A DNA stretch of 24,804 bases from JBJXGC01 sp046154545 (GTDB lineage: Bacteria; Chloroflexota; Dehalococcoidia; Tepidiformales; Tepidiformaceae). The notes below the pieces were generated by a model, which saw only the letters and a list, made by a program, of their open reading frames with translations, did not search any database and was not told the origin of the DNA. The DNA is taken from NCBI GenBank assembly GCA_046154545.1, contig JBJXGC010000035.1, positions 1 through 24,804 on the forward strand, given 5' to 3'. The position numbers and the translations under genes were made by a program. This document shows, piece by piece, positions 7,770 to 15,186 of this stretch; the stretch's first letter is position 1; each line of letters begins with the position of its first letter.

Positions 7770-7793
7770 CTGGAAAAGTGACGTTTGGACGGG

Positions 7794-9629
7794 CTAGGCG
7801 GGGCGCCCCTGCCAGGTCGGGTCCTTCTGGTCGAACCAGTAGTCCCGGGCGACGTTCTGCGAAACGACCTGGAAGGTCTGTTCCCCGATCTTGAAGTAGT
7901 TCCAGTAGAGGGTGTTCGAGATGCCCTCGACGCTCGGCATGATGCCGCCGCCGTTGTGAGCGAGGAGTTCCTTGGCGCCGTCGTGGTTCAGCGTGATCCG
8001 GTTCTTCACGTCGAACTCGTTCTCCAGCTTGTCCGCGATCGCGTCCATCTTCGGCAGCGTCACGTTCCACTGCTTGTACTGCGACGATGTGGACTTGAAG
8101 GCGTTGATGTAGTCGATACTCGGGTCCGGGTCGCCTGGCGGGTTGCCCCAGCCGAACCAGACGTTGTTGTTGCCGTTGCCGTACTGCTGGCCCACGAGCT
8201 TGGCCGTGATCGTGGAGTAGGGCTGGATCACGGGCTTGAATTCGTTCCCGAGAATGCTCTTGAGCTTGTTCGTGATCGACGCGCCGATACCGGCGTACGA
8301 CCCTTCGAAGATGTCGGGGATGTCCACCGTGATTTCGCCGAGCTTGTCACCGCCAGCGGCGAGCCACTTGGCCTTGGCATCGGCCTCGTCCTTCTTCCGG
8401 TCTTCGAGGTAGCCGGGGAAGGTGATGAGGTCCTTCTCGGGGAGCGCGAACGGCGCCCAGGCCGGTGGCACGAAGGCGCAGAGCAGGCCGTTGCCCTGGT
8501 AGATCTGCTGGATCATGTCGCGGCGATCGAGGGCCTGGTAGATGCCGCCGATCAGGCGCTCGTCGCTCCAGGGGGCCGCGCCGCCGAAGAAGGTACCCGT
8601 AACCGGGTTGGGGATGAAGTTCTTGACCTTCGTGACCTGGCCCTTGAACCGTGCTTCGATGTCATCGAGGACGGCCTGGCGGACGTTGAAGCCGAAGGCA
8701 TCGATCTGCTTCTGTTCGAACGCAGCCTGCTGGGCGGAGGCGTCGGTCCAGAGGTTGCGATACTCAACGCCGTCCCACCAGGGGTTGACGACGGCCTTGG
8801 GATGGCGCTTGAAGGAGACCGAACCTTCGGCCTTGAAGTCGGTCGCGACAAAGTTGCCGGTGCCGATCAGGTGGTCGACGTTGAACTTGGCGAAGTCCGA
8901 TTCGAAAGCGTCGGCCGCTTCCGGGGACGTGACCTTCGTCCAGGTCTGGGCGAGGGTGTTGAGGAAGTAGGGCCAGGGCTTGGTGAAGGTGACCTTGATC
9001 GTCTTGTCATCGACCAGTTCAACCTTGTCCACGACCTGGAACAGCGGCTGCCGGTAGAAGTTCGCGTCGGCCGTGCCGTCTTTCAACTTCCCGGCCTTGT
9101 TCCGCTCGATGTGGAACTTCATGTCTGCGGCCGTCGCCTGGCGCCCGTTCAAGGGCTTCTTGTCGTGCCAGAAGAGGTTGTCCCTCACCCGGAAGGTGAT
9201 GGTCGACTTATCGACCTGCTCGTAGGATTGGGCGAAGTAGCCGCTGATCTTGGCGTCTTTGAAGCTCTCCCAGCTGACGATGCCCTGGTAGGCGAGGCCG
9301 AAGACCGTGCCCATCGGACCGAAGCGGCTGCGGTCACTGTCGAACGTGTCCCAGGTGTTGCCGGCACTGGTGAAGTGGCCGGTGCCACCGCGCTGCTTGG
9401 TGACGGCGGGCGTCGTCGCGGCCGCGCTCGCTGAAGCGGCAGCGGATGGGCTGGCGGCACTGGTGCCGGCCGGGGCCGTCGTCGGGCTGGGGGTATCGTC
9501 GTCGTCACCGCAACCGACGAGGCCGAGGCTCGCAGCCCCAACACCCGCCGCCGCCGCGCCGCCAACGAAGCGACGCCGCGAGACTTTCCCGGCGGCCGTC
9601 CGCCGAAGCCAGTAGTTTTCTTCCTTCAT
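7794..9629 (-). CDS. Tat-exported lipoprotein solute-binding protein, family 5 (SBP3)
   Basis: A 611-residue binding protein of the peptide ABC importer class. The N-terminus has S-R-R-R-F-V-G-G (residues 17-24) as the twin-arginine motif and L-V-G-C as the lipobox (Cys40). D-D-D-D and an Ala/Ser/Thr/Pro linker to about residue 80 follow. The mature domain runs to W-Q-G-R-P-A at the C-terminus, the same end as SBP2. The ATG at 9629 has AAGGGG about 11 bases upstream. The gene follows permeases B2/C2 but also has a strong promoter of its own (9716-9743), and it ends in a clear terminator. Its ligand is unknown; family 5 proteins bind peptides, nickel chelates, sugars or other solutes. Confidence 0.94.
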   Translation of the reverse strand: MKEENYWLRRTAAGKVSRRRFVGGAAAAGVGAASLGLVGCGDDDDTPSPTTAPAGTSAASPSAAASASAAATTPAVTKQRGGTGHFTSAGNTWDTFDSDRSRFGPMGTVFGLAYQGIVSWESFKDAKISGYFAQSYEQVDKSTITFRVRDNLFWHDKKPLNGRQATAADMKFHIERNKAGKLKDGTADANFYRQPLFQVVDKVELVDDKTIKVTFTKPWPYFLNTLAQTWTKVTSPEAADAFESDFAKFNVDHLIGTGNFVATDFKAEGSVSFKRHPKAVVNPWWDGVEYRNLWTDASAQQAAFEQKQIDAFGFNVRQAVLDDIEARFKGQVTKVKNFIPNPVTGTFFGGAAPWSDERLIGGIYQALDRRDMIQQIYQGNGLLCAFVPPAWAPFALPEKDLITFPGYLEDRKKDEADAKAKWLAAGGDKLGEITVDIPDIFEGSYAGIGASITNKLKSILGNEFKPVIQPYSTITAKLVGQQYGNGNNNVWFGWGNPPGDPDPSIDYINAFKSTSSQYKQWNVTLPKMDAIADKLENEFDVKNRITLNHDGAKELLAHNGGGIMPSVEGISNTLYWNYFKIGEQTFQVVSQNVARDYWFDQKDPTWQGRPA

Positions 9630-9959
9630 CTAACTCGTAGTCCCCTTCTGACTGTCCCGCGTTTATACCGGGCACACTCGTAGTACGACGCGCCCGCTCC
9701 TGCGGATTTGGTTCGACTATACGAAGAGGTTCTCCACAGTCAAGGGAGGACGGCGCGCCACGCGCCTCTCGCTCGTGCGCCGCGGTTCCCACCCGGCGCT
9801 CACACGTGCTCCGCACCTCGCCGGGCACGGCGGGCCCCTCGCCGCGCACGGAGAAGGGACTCGCAGACGTGCCGGAACCGCTCGCCGTCGCCCGGCGCGG
9901 CCGACGGCAGTCCTCGCCGCGGAGGCGTTTCCGGGAAAGGGAAACCTGCGGCCGGTGGG
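9630..9959. other. 330 bp intergenic region between SBP3 and permease C2
   Basis: Next to the C2 stop is a small hairpin: GTTTCC (9927-9932) pairs with GGAAAC (9940-9945) around 7 bases. Further on is the SBP3 promoter (9716-9743). The part between them is GC-rich, and I see no gene in it. Confidence 0.55.
9716..9743 (-). promoter_or_regulatory. sigma70-type promoter for SBP3
   Basis: On the minus strand TTGACT (9743-9738) and TATAGT (9721-9716) have a 16-base spacer. Both hexamers match the consensus at five of six positions, the best promoter match among the transporter genes here. The leader to the ATG would be about 80 bases. Confidence 0.7.
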
Positions 9960-11054
9960 CTAGAATCCGGCGCGGCCGCCGCGGCCCCGCAGGCGCGGGT
10001 CCAGGGCGTCGCGCAGGGCGTCACCGAGCAGGTTGAAGCCGAGCACCGTGACGGTCAGCGCGATGCCGATGTAGAGGGCCATCTGCGGCTTGGCCGCACC
10101 CAGCTGGCGCCCTTCGTTGATCATGGCGCCCCAGGAGATCGCCCGGATGTCGGAAAGGCCAATGAAGGCGAGACCGGCCTCGGCGAGGATGTAAAGGCCG
10201 ATCGAGATGGTGAAGATGACGATCAGTGGCGCCACGATGTTGGGCAGGATGTGCCGGCCCATGACACGAATGTCGCTCGCCCCGACGGTCTTCGCCGCCA
10301 TCACGTACACCTCTTCGCGAGTGGCGAGGACCGAGGCGCGGGCGATCCGGGTGACACTGCCGACGCCAAGGATGCCCAACGCCACCGTCGTCCAGTAGAC
10401 GTTCGGGTCCTCAACGACCTGGGACATGACGAGCAGGAGGATGAGCCCCGGGAAGGCGAGGAGGGCGTCCGTCATGCGTTGCATGATGAAGTCGATAACG
10501 CCGCCGAAGTAGGCGCTGACAACACCGAACACGGTGCCGAAGGCCACGGCGATGATCGCGCCGCCCACGCCAACGAGGAGCGCGAGACGGGACCCGTGGA
10601 CCATGCGCGAGTAGACGTCGCGGCCGACGCGGTCGGTCCCGAGCCAGTGCTTGCTGGATGCGTCGGCGCTGGTGAGGATGTTGCCGTCACCAAGGCCCTG
10701 GAGGAAGCGCGAAGCGGGGTAGTTCAGGCGGACCGTGATGTCTGTCCGGGCCCTGTCCAGGAGCTCCTGGGAGAAGCACGTCACGCCGGGATCTCTGAGC
10801 TGCGCATCGCTGAGGCCCGCAGCGCAATTGCGGACCGCCTCGCGGGCGACCGTCTCCGGACCGACCCGATCGATGTAGTTGGCGAAGATGGCGAGGAGGA
10901 CGAGGACGACAATGATGACGAGGCCGATCGCGCCAAGCGGCTTGGTGCGCATGAAGCGGCCAAGATTGATGAGAAAACGGACGACGCGCGGCCGGTCGCT
11001 AATACTGCGCGGGATATCTACACCGAGGAGCGTCGCGCCCTGTTCTTGAGCCAC
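9960..11054 (-). CDS. peptide-type ABC importer permease, DppC/OppC family, with an enlarged periplasmic loop (C2)
   Basis: A 364-residue permease when started at GTG 11054, which has AAAGGG nine bases upstream and lies 16 bases past the B2 stop. An ATG at 11114 would overlap B2 by 44 bases and is less likely. The first membrane helix spans about residues 40-60. The canonical W-L-G-T-D-R-V-G-R-D motif comes only at about 137-146, so residues 61-136 form an unusually long loop, some 45 residues longer than in C1, with two cysteines (77 and 93). The rest is normal: EAA loop A-A-K-T-V-G-A-S-D-I-R-V-M-G-R-H-I-L-P-N and the L-L-G-D-A-L-R-D-A-L-D-P-R-L end. It pairs with B2 and probably works with SBP3 and/or SBP2. 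Confidence 0.92.
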   Translation of the reverse strand: MAQEQGATLLGVDIPRSISDRPRVVRFLINLGRFMRTKPLGAIGLVIIVVLVLLAIFANYIDRVGPETVAREAVRNCAAGLSDAQLRDPGVTCFSQELLDRARTDITVRLNYPASRFLQGLGDGNILTSADASSKHWLGTDRVGRDVYSRMVHGSRLALLVGVGGAIIAVAFGTVFGVVSAYFGGVIDFIMQRMTDALLAFPGLILLLVMSQVVEDPNVYWTTVALGILGVGSVTRIARASVLATREEVYVMAAKTVGASDIRVMGRHILPNIVAPLIVIFTISIGLYILAEAGLAFIGLSDIRAISWGAMINEGRQLGAAKPQMALYIGIALTVTVLGFNLLGDALRDALDPRLRGRGGRAGF

Positions 11055-11070
11055 GTGAAATTGCCCTTTC

Positions 11071-12066
11071 TTAGGAGAGGCGAACGCGGGGATCGATGAC
11101 GCCGTAGAGCACATCGATCGCCAGGTTCACGAAGACGATGAATGTCGCGATGATCACGACAAAGGATTGAATAACGGGAACATCGCGGCGGGTCACCGCG
11201 TTGAGGATCCGGAAGCCGATTCCGGGGATGTTGAAGATAAGTTCGAACACCACGTTGCCGCCCAAGAGCCCCGCGATGGTGAGGCCAATGACCGTGAGGA
11301 CGGGGATGAGCGCGTTCTTGAGGGCGTGCCGCACGATGACCACCCGTTCGCGGACGCCCTTCGCCCAGGCGGTGCGGATATAGTCCTGGCGCAAGACCTC
11401 GAGCATCTGCGAGCGGAGCAGGCGCATGATGCCAGCGCCCGAGGCGAGCCCACCAGCGATGGCCGGGATGGCGAACAATCGGATGCTCCCCGAGGGGTCC
11501 TCCCAGAGCAACGGATAGGTCGTTATCGGGATCTCCCAGCCGATCGTGACCGGACCAATCGGTATGCCCCGGACGACATAGAGGAGGAGCATCGTCGCCA
11601 CCCAGAAGTTCGGGGCAGCCACGAAAAAGATCGCGAAGAAGCGCAAGACATAGTCCAGCATCGAGTCCTGGCGGATGGCCGAGATGATGCCGATCGGGAT
11701 GCTCGTCACCAGGGCCACAATGAGCGCCATGACAGAGAGTTGCAGCGTGTATGGCACCCCCGCTTTGAAGTCGGATAGGGCGCTGGTGCCGCTCTGGTAC
11801 GAAGTCCCGAAGTCGCCGCGAAGGAGGTTGCCGATGTACGTCACGTACTGGACGGGAAGGGACTTGTCGAGACCGAGGTCCTCTTTGATCTGCTGAATCT
11901 GGGCCTCGACGGCTTCGCGGCCGCCTTCGCCCTGGGGATTGTTCGAGGCGATCTTCTGGGCGACGAAGTCGCCGGGAAGGACGTTCGTCGCGAGGAAGAC
12001 GAGTGTTGCCACCAGGAGAATCACGGGGATGTTGATCAACATCCGCCGCAAGATGTAACTGCCCAT
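11071..12066 (-). CDS. peptide-type ABC importer permease, DppB/OppB family (B2)
   Basis: A 331-residue permease that starts M-G-S-Y-I-L-R-R-M-L-I-N-I-P-V and has the expected first helix. The periplasmic segment (about 32-105) includes L-P-V-Q-Y and G-D-F-G. The EAA loop is D-Y-I-R-T-A-W-A-K-G-V-R-E-R-V-V, with R-H-A-L-K-N-A-L-I-P-V after it, very close to B1. The ATG at 12066 has GGAGG six bases upstream. It is the first gene of the B2-C2 pair and has a recognisable promoter. The pair is divergent from the aminotransferase gene. Confidence 0.93.
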   Translation of the reverse strand: MGSYILRRMLINIPVILLVATLVFLATNVLPGDFVAQKIASNNPQGEGGREAVEAQIQQIKEDLGLDKSLPVQYVTYIGNLLRGDFGTSYQSGTSALSDFKAGVPYTLQLSVMALIVALVTSIPIGIISAIRQDSMLDYVLRFFAIFFVAAPNFWVATMLLLYVVRGIPIGPVTIGWEIPITTYPLLWEDPSGSIRLFAIPAIAGGLASGAGIMRLLRSQMLEVLRQDYIRTAWAKGVRERVVIVRHALKNALIPVLTVIGLTIAGLLGGNVVFELIFNIPGIGFRILNAVTRRDVPVIQSFVVIIATFIVFVNLAIDVLYGVIDPRVRLS

Positions 12067-12089
12067 AGCGTACCTCCGCCAATATGCGG

Positions 12090-12118
12090 ATTAAATAGGA
12101 CTCCGGCCTCACGCACAA
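12090..12118 (-). promoter_or_regulatory. promoter for permeases B2/C2
   Basis: On the minus strand TTGTGC (12118-12113) and TTTAAT (12095-12090) are 17 bases apart, 23 bases before the B2 start codon and just upstream of its GGAGG. Confidence 0.5.
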
Positions 12119-12228
12119 TCTCCGGCAGCCAGCAGGCCGTCCGCCTCTACGCGAGTGCCGCCGTGAGAGGGTACGCCCGGCGGGCGCCGATGGATTGGGC
12201 CTGAGCGGCCCCGCCCACGCGGCGGCCC

Positions 12229-12259
12229 TTGGCGCATGGACCCGGACCGGCCATACAAT
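12229..12259 (+). promoter_or_regulatory. promoter of a leaderless aminotransferase transcript
   Basis: TACAAT (12254-12259) lies only 8 bases before the ATG at 12268, with TTGGCG (12229-12234) 19 bases further up. No Shine-Dalgarno sequence is present. A -10 box this close means transcription should start at or next to the A of the ATG. Confidence 0.55.
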
Positions 12260-12267
12260 CGCGGCCG

Positions 12268-13434
12268 ATGGCCGAACTGCACCGCCTTGCCACCCGCACT
12301 GCCGTCTTCGGGGAGTCCGTCATCCGGGAGATGACGCGCCTCGCGATGGTCCACAACGCGATGAACCTGGCCCAGGGCTACCCCGACTTCCCCGCCCCGG
12401 ACTTCATCAAGCAGGCCGCGATCGACGCGATCAAGGCGGACATCAACCAGTACGCGATCACCTGGGGTTCGCTCCGGCTGCGCACCGCCATCGCAGCCAA
12501 GACCAGGCGCCTCTACGGCCTCGACCTCGACCCCGACCGCGAGATCACCGTCACCTGCGGGGCAACCGAGGCGATGATGGCGATCATGCTCGCGACCGTG
12601 GAGCCGTGCGACGAGGTCATCGTCTTCGAACCGTTCTACGAGAATTATGTCCCGGATGCGGCCATGTCCGGGGCGAAGCTGGTCTACGTCGCACTCGAGG
12701 CGCCGGACTTCGTGATCGACATGGACGCGCTCCGCCGGGCGTTCAGCGCGCGGACACGGGCGATCATCGTCAACACACCGAACAACCCGAGCGGCAAGGT
12801 GTTCACACGGGCCGAACTGGAAGGGATCGCGGCCCTCTGCCAGGAGTTCGACAGCCTCTGCATCACGGACGAGATCTACGAACACATCCTCTACGACGCG
12901 CACCAGCATGTGCCGATGGCGACCTTGCCCGGGATGTACGACCGCACCCTCACCATCAGCGGCCTCTCCAAGACGTTCAGCGTGACCGGCTGGCGCCTCG
13001 GATATGTCCTGGCGCCGCCCGCCCTGACCGACGGCGTCCGCAAAGTGCACGACTTCCTCACGGTGGGTGCGCCGGCGCCGCTGCAGGAGGCTTCGGCCGT
13101 CGCCATCGAGCAGTCGGACGCCTACTACCCGGAGCTACGGGAGATGTACGGCCGCAAGCGGAGCATGCTCCTCGCTGCGCTCCGCGAAGCCGGGTTCCGC
13201 TGCCACGAACCCCAGGGCGCCTACTACATCATGGCCGACTTCAGCGACCTCCGGTTCGAAGGCGACGATGTCGCCTTCGCCCGCCACCTCACCGAACGGG
13301 TAGGCGTGGCGCCGGTGCCGGGCTCGAGTTTCTATCGTCCAGGATCGGAACACGGCAGGCGGCTCGTCCGGTTTACGTTCTCGAAGAGCGAGGAGACGCT
13401 CCTGGAAGCCGGCCGGCGGCTGGCCGCCATGTGA
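12268..13434 (+). CDS. class I/II PLP-dependent aminotransferase
   Basis: A 388-residue fold-type I aminotransferase. The PLP lysine is Lys235 in S-G-L-S-K-T-F-S-V-T-G-W-R-L. Other hallmarks are N-T-P-N-N-P-S-G-K (169-177), D-E-I-Y-E (201-205, with the Asp that pairs with the PLP nitrogen) and the substrate-carboxylate Arg in R-L-V-R-F (about 365-369). The A-Q-G-Y-P-D-F motif near residue 36 fits the subgroup of kynurenine, methionine and N-succinyl-diaminopimelate aminotransferases. The substrate cannot be fixed from sequence. A DapC role alongside the DapF-like gene is possible but only a guess. The start at ATG 12268 agrees with the family N-terminus and the adjacent -10 box. A frame start at 12229 would lie inside the promoter. 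Confidence 0.93.
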   Translation: MAELHRLATRTAVFGESVIREMTRLAMVHNAMNLAQGYPDFPAPDFIKQAAIDAIKADINQYAITWGSLRLRTAIAAKTRRLYGLDLDPDREITVTCGATEAMMAIMLATVEPCDEVIVFEPFYENYVPDAAMSGAKLVYVALEAPDFVIDMDALRRAFSARTRAIIVNTPNNPSGKVFTRAELEGIAALCQEFDSLCITDEIYEHILYDAHQHVPMATLPGMYDRTLTISGLSKTFSVTGWRLGYVLAPPALTDGVRKVHDFLTVGAPAPLQEASAVAIEQSDAYYPELREMYGRKRSMLLAALREAGFRCHEPQGAYYIMADFSDLRFEGDDVAFARHLTERVGVAPVPGSSFYRPGSEHGRRLVRFTFSKSEETLLEAGRRLAAM

Positions 13435-13499
13435 TGCGGCGGTAAGCCCGGCCATCGGCGCGGCATGAACATAGCGCCGCCGTTCGGTAGCTTCGGGTG

Positions 13500-13943
13500 A
13501 TGAAGCGAAACCTCATCACCACCCTGGCGGCGCTGGCATCGGTGGCCGCGATCATCTCTGCAGCCTGCGGCGACGGCGCTGGCGTGGAAAAGGAGCTCTT
13601 CGACGTGGACAAAGCGACGACGACGGCCAGCGGCCTGCGATACACCGACGAAAAGGTCGGCACCGGCGCGACCCCGACACTCCAGCAGTCGGTCACCGTC
13701 CACTACACCGGGAAACTGGCCAGTAACGGGACGACGTTCGACAGCTCGGTCGGCGGCGATCCCGCGACCTTCGCCATGACGGGCGTGATCCAGGGCTTCG
13801 CTGAGGCCATCTCGACGATGAAGGTCGGGGGGAAGCGGACCGCCTACATCCCGGCCGCCCTGGGCTACGGGGCGCGGGCCCAGGGCCCGATCCCCGCGAA
13901 CAGCGACCTGATCTTCGAAATCGAACTCATCGCCGTGAAGTAG
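13500..13943 (+). CDS. lipoprotein FKBP-type peptidyl-prolyl cis-trans isomerase
   Basis: A 147-residue protein with a lipoprotein signal peptide (M-K-R-N, hydrophobic stretch, lipobox I-S-A-A-C, Cys23) followed by one FKBP domain (about residues 44-147). The domain shows S-G-L-R-Y, V-T-V-H-Y-T-G-K-L, F-D-S-S, G-V-I-Q-G-F-A-E-A and Y-I-P-A-A-L-G-Y-G-A-R, which line the FKBP active site. It should catalyse proline isomerisation during folding of exported proteins outside the membrane. A GTG one codon earlier (13497) is an alternative start. There is no SD, and a TAGCTT (13488-13493) six bases before the ATG could be the -10 of a leaderless mRNA. Confidence 0.93.
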   Translation: MKRNLITTLAALASVAAIISAACGDGAGVEKELFDVDKATTTASGLRYTDEKVGTGATPTLQQSVTVHYTGKLASNGTTFDSSVGGDPATFAMTGVIQGFAEAISTMKVGGKRTAYIPAALGYGARAQGPIPANSDLIFEIELIAVK

Positions 13944-14152
13944 CGCTCAGCGCCGCTCCGCCTGGGCCGCCCAAGAGCAGGAGTCGCGCGCCCTTCGAGG
14001 GGGCGTGTGGCGTGCGGCCGTCCCCGGACGGCTCCGCCAGGTCACCTGCCGCCCGCCGCCGCGTGAGCGAACGCATCCGATTCGGCTCCCAATTCGACCG
14101 CTCGGTCCGAGCCGGCCCGGCGCCGCGTTGTGCGCCATGCCCTGCCCACTGG

Positions 14153-14181
14153 TTGACGAATCAGAACATACGTTCTATTAT
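14153..14181 (+). promoter_or_regulatory. promoter of the ImuB-like gene with a LexA/SOS box in its spacer
   Basis: TTGACG (14153-14158) and TATTAT (14176-14181) are exactly 17 bases apart. The spacer ends in GAAC-ATAC-GTTC (14164-14175), flanked by A and T, matching the Gram-positive-type LexA operator CGAAC-RNRY-GTTCG in its core. LexA bound here would block RNA polymerase, so the gene should be DNA-damage inducible. Confidence 0.8.
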
Positions 14182-14202
14182 TGGCTGGACAGGAGGCCCG
14201 CC

Positions 14203-15132
14203 ATGCGCGTACTCGTTCTCTGGTTCCCACGGTTGGCAGCGCAGTTGGCTGCCGCCGCCCGGCCTGAACTTCGCGAGCGGCCGTTCGTGCTCCTCACGGG
14301 CGCGGGCGACGAGGCGCTGGTCGCGGCCTGCTCGGCAGCCGCCTCGGCCTCCGGGGTGCTTGCCGGGATGACCGCCGGGCAGGCGCGCAGCCGCTGTCCG
14401 CGGGCGGCCTTTCTGCCCGACAACGCTGGGGCCTGTCTCGATGAGCTGGACCGCATAGCCGGTATTGTCCGTGCTCGCGCGACAACTCTTGTCGCGGTCG
14501 AGAGCAGGTCGCACCTTGCCGTCGATATCACGGCCCTGGCCGGTACGTCCCAGGCCGAGGCTCTCCTCGCCCGGCGCCTGGCCGGCTACGCCTCGGCCTG
14601 GTCGGGGCTGGAGGTACGGGCCGCTGTCGCGAGCGGCCGGGCGGAGGCCCTCGACGCGGCCCGGGCATCGCGTGGGGCGCCGGTCATCTGCCCCGCCGGC
14701 CCGGAGGATGATGCTTCGATTTCTCCTTTCCAGCCCGATGCCGCGGTCTCGCGGCAATGGGCACAGGCCCGTCCCGCCGGCGCGCTCGAAGCACAGGTGG
14801 CGCTTCGGCGGCTGTTCGGGCGGTTCGAGGCCGTCCTCCAGGGCCGGGCCGAGGGCGCCCGCAAGGTCCAGCTCGAACTTTCGTGGGCGGACGAGACGCG
14901 GACGCTCACCCTTCGGCCGACCGCTCCGCTGCACACGGCAAGCGAAATGCTGTCACTGGTGGGCGGCGGCGCCCCGTTGGCGGCGCTTGAAGGGCTGGTG
15001 GCCTGCCAGGTGACGCTCACCCGCCTCGGGCCAGACGTCCGGACCCGGCCCTGCGCCGCCAGTGCCGCAGGCCGGGGCAGGCCGGGCATCCAGGTGAACG
15101 TCGTCCGCGAACCGCTTCGCCGGGCGAGCTGA
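14203..15132 (+). CDS. short ImuB-like Y-family DNA polymerase homologue, SOS-controlled
   Basis: A 309-residue protein. Its N-terminus (M-R-V-L-V-L-W-F-P-R-L) and the G-M-T-A-G-Q-A-R-S-R-C-P block (55-66) are typical of ImuB, the inactive Y-family protein of mutasomes. The segment at about 98-112 (A-V-E-S-R-S-H-L-A-V-D-I-T) lies where polymerases have the catalytic S-x-D-E, which is missing, as is the first D-x-D. The C-terminal part (about 195-275) looks like a reduced little-finger domain. ImuB proteins are usually nearer 450-550 residues. ATG 14203 is chosen for AGGAGG six bases upstream and for the family start. Neither imuA nor dnaE2 lies nearby. I see no clear beta-clamp motif. Confidence 0.72.
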   Translation: MRVLVLWFPRLAAQLAAAARPELRERPFVLLTGAGDEALVAACSAAASASGVLAGMTAGQARSRCPRAAFLPDNAGACLDELDRIAGIVRARATTLVAVESRSHLAVDITALAGTSQAEALLARRLAGYASAWSGLEVRAAVASGRAEALDAARASRGAPVICPAGPEDDASISPFQPDAAVSRQWAQARPAGALEAQVALRRLFGRFEAVLQGRAEGARKVQLELSWADETRTLTLRPTAPLHTASEMLSLVGGGAPLAALEGLVACQVTLTRLGPDVRTRPCAASAAGRGRPGIQVNVVREPLRRAS

Positions 15133-15137
15133 AGAGA

Positions 15138-15186
15138 GCTTTTGGCTGTTAGCTCTTGGCTCTTGGCTCTTGGCTCTTGGCTTTTA
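15138..15186. repeat. heptanucleotide tandem repeat at the convergent ImuB-like/DapF end
   Basis: Seven 7-base units lie in a row: GCTTTTG, GCTGTTA, four exact GCTCTTG (15152-15179) and GCTTTTA. The repeat begins 5 bases past the ImuB-like stop and encodes the last residues of the DapF-like protein on the minus strand. Three units make seven codons (A-K-S-Q-E-P-R). Confidence 0.9.

Larger units (their letters stand above)
7407..7793. other. 387 bp intergenic region between SBP2 and SBP3
   Basis: It contains the SBP3 terminator (7739-7769), the SBP2 promoter (7566-7594) and the SBP2 ribosome-binding site. The rest, about 7600-7738, is GC-rich with no supported gene. Open frames crossing it continue from antisense shadows of the neighbouring genes. 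Confidence 0.6.

Noticed and set aside
9708..11099. 463-codon plus-strand frame opposite permease C2 and the SBP3 upstream region
   Set aside because: Asp/Glu/Arg-rich low-complexity translation opposite a well-supported permease gene; no SD or homology.
11055..11114. ATG 11114 as the start of permease C2
   Set aside because: It overlaps B2 by 44 bases and adds 20 non-conserved residues. GTG 11054 has an SD and follows the B2 stop directly.
12109..13050. 313-codon minus-strand frame opposite the aminotransferase
   Set aside because: Shadow frame. The plus-strand protein has the full set of PLP-enzyme motifs.
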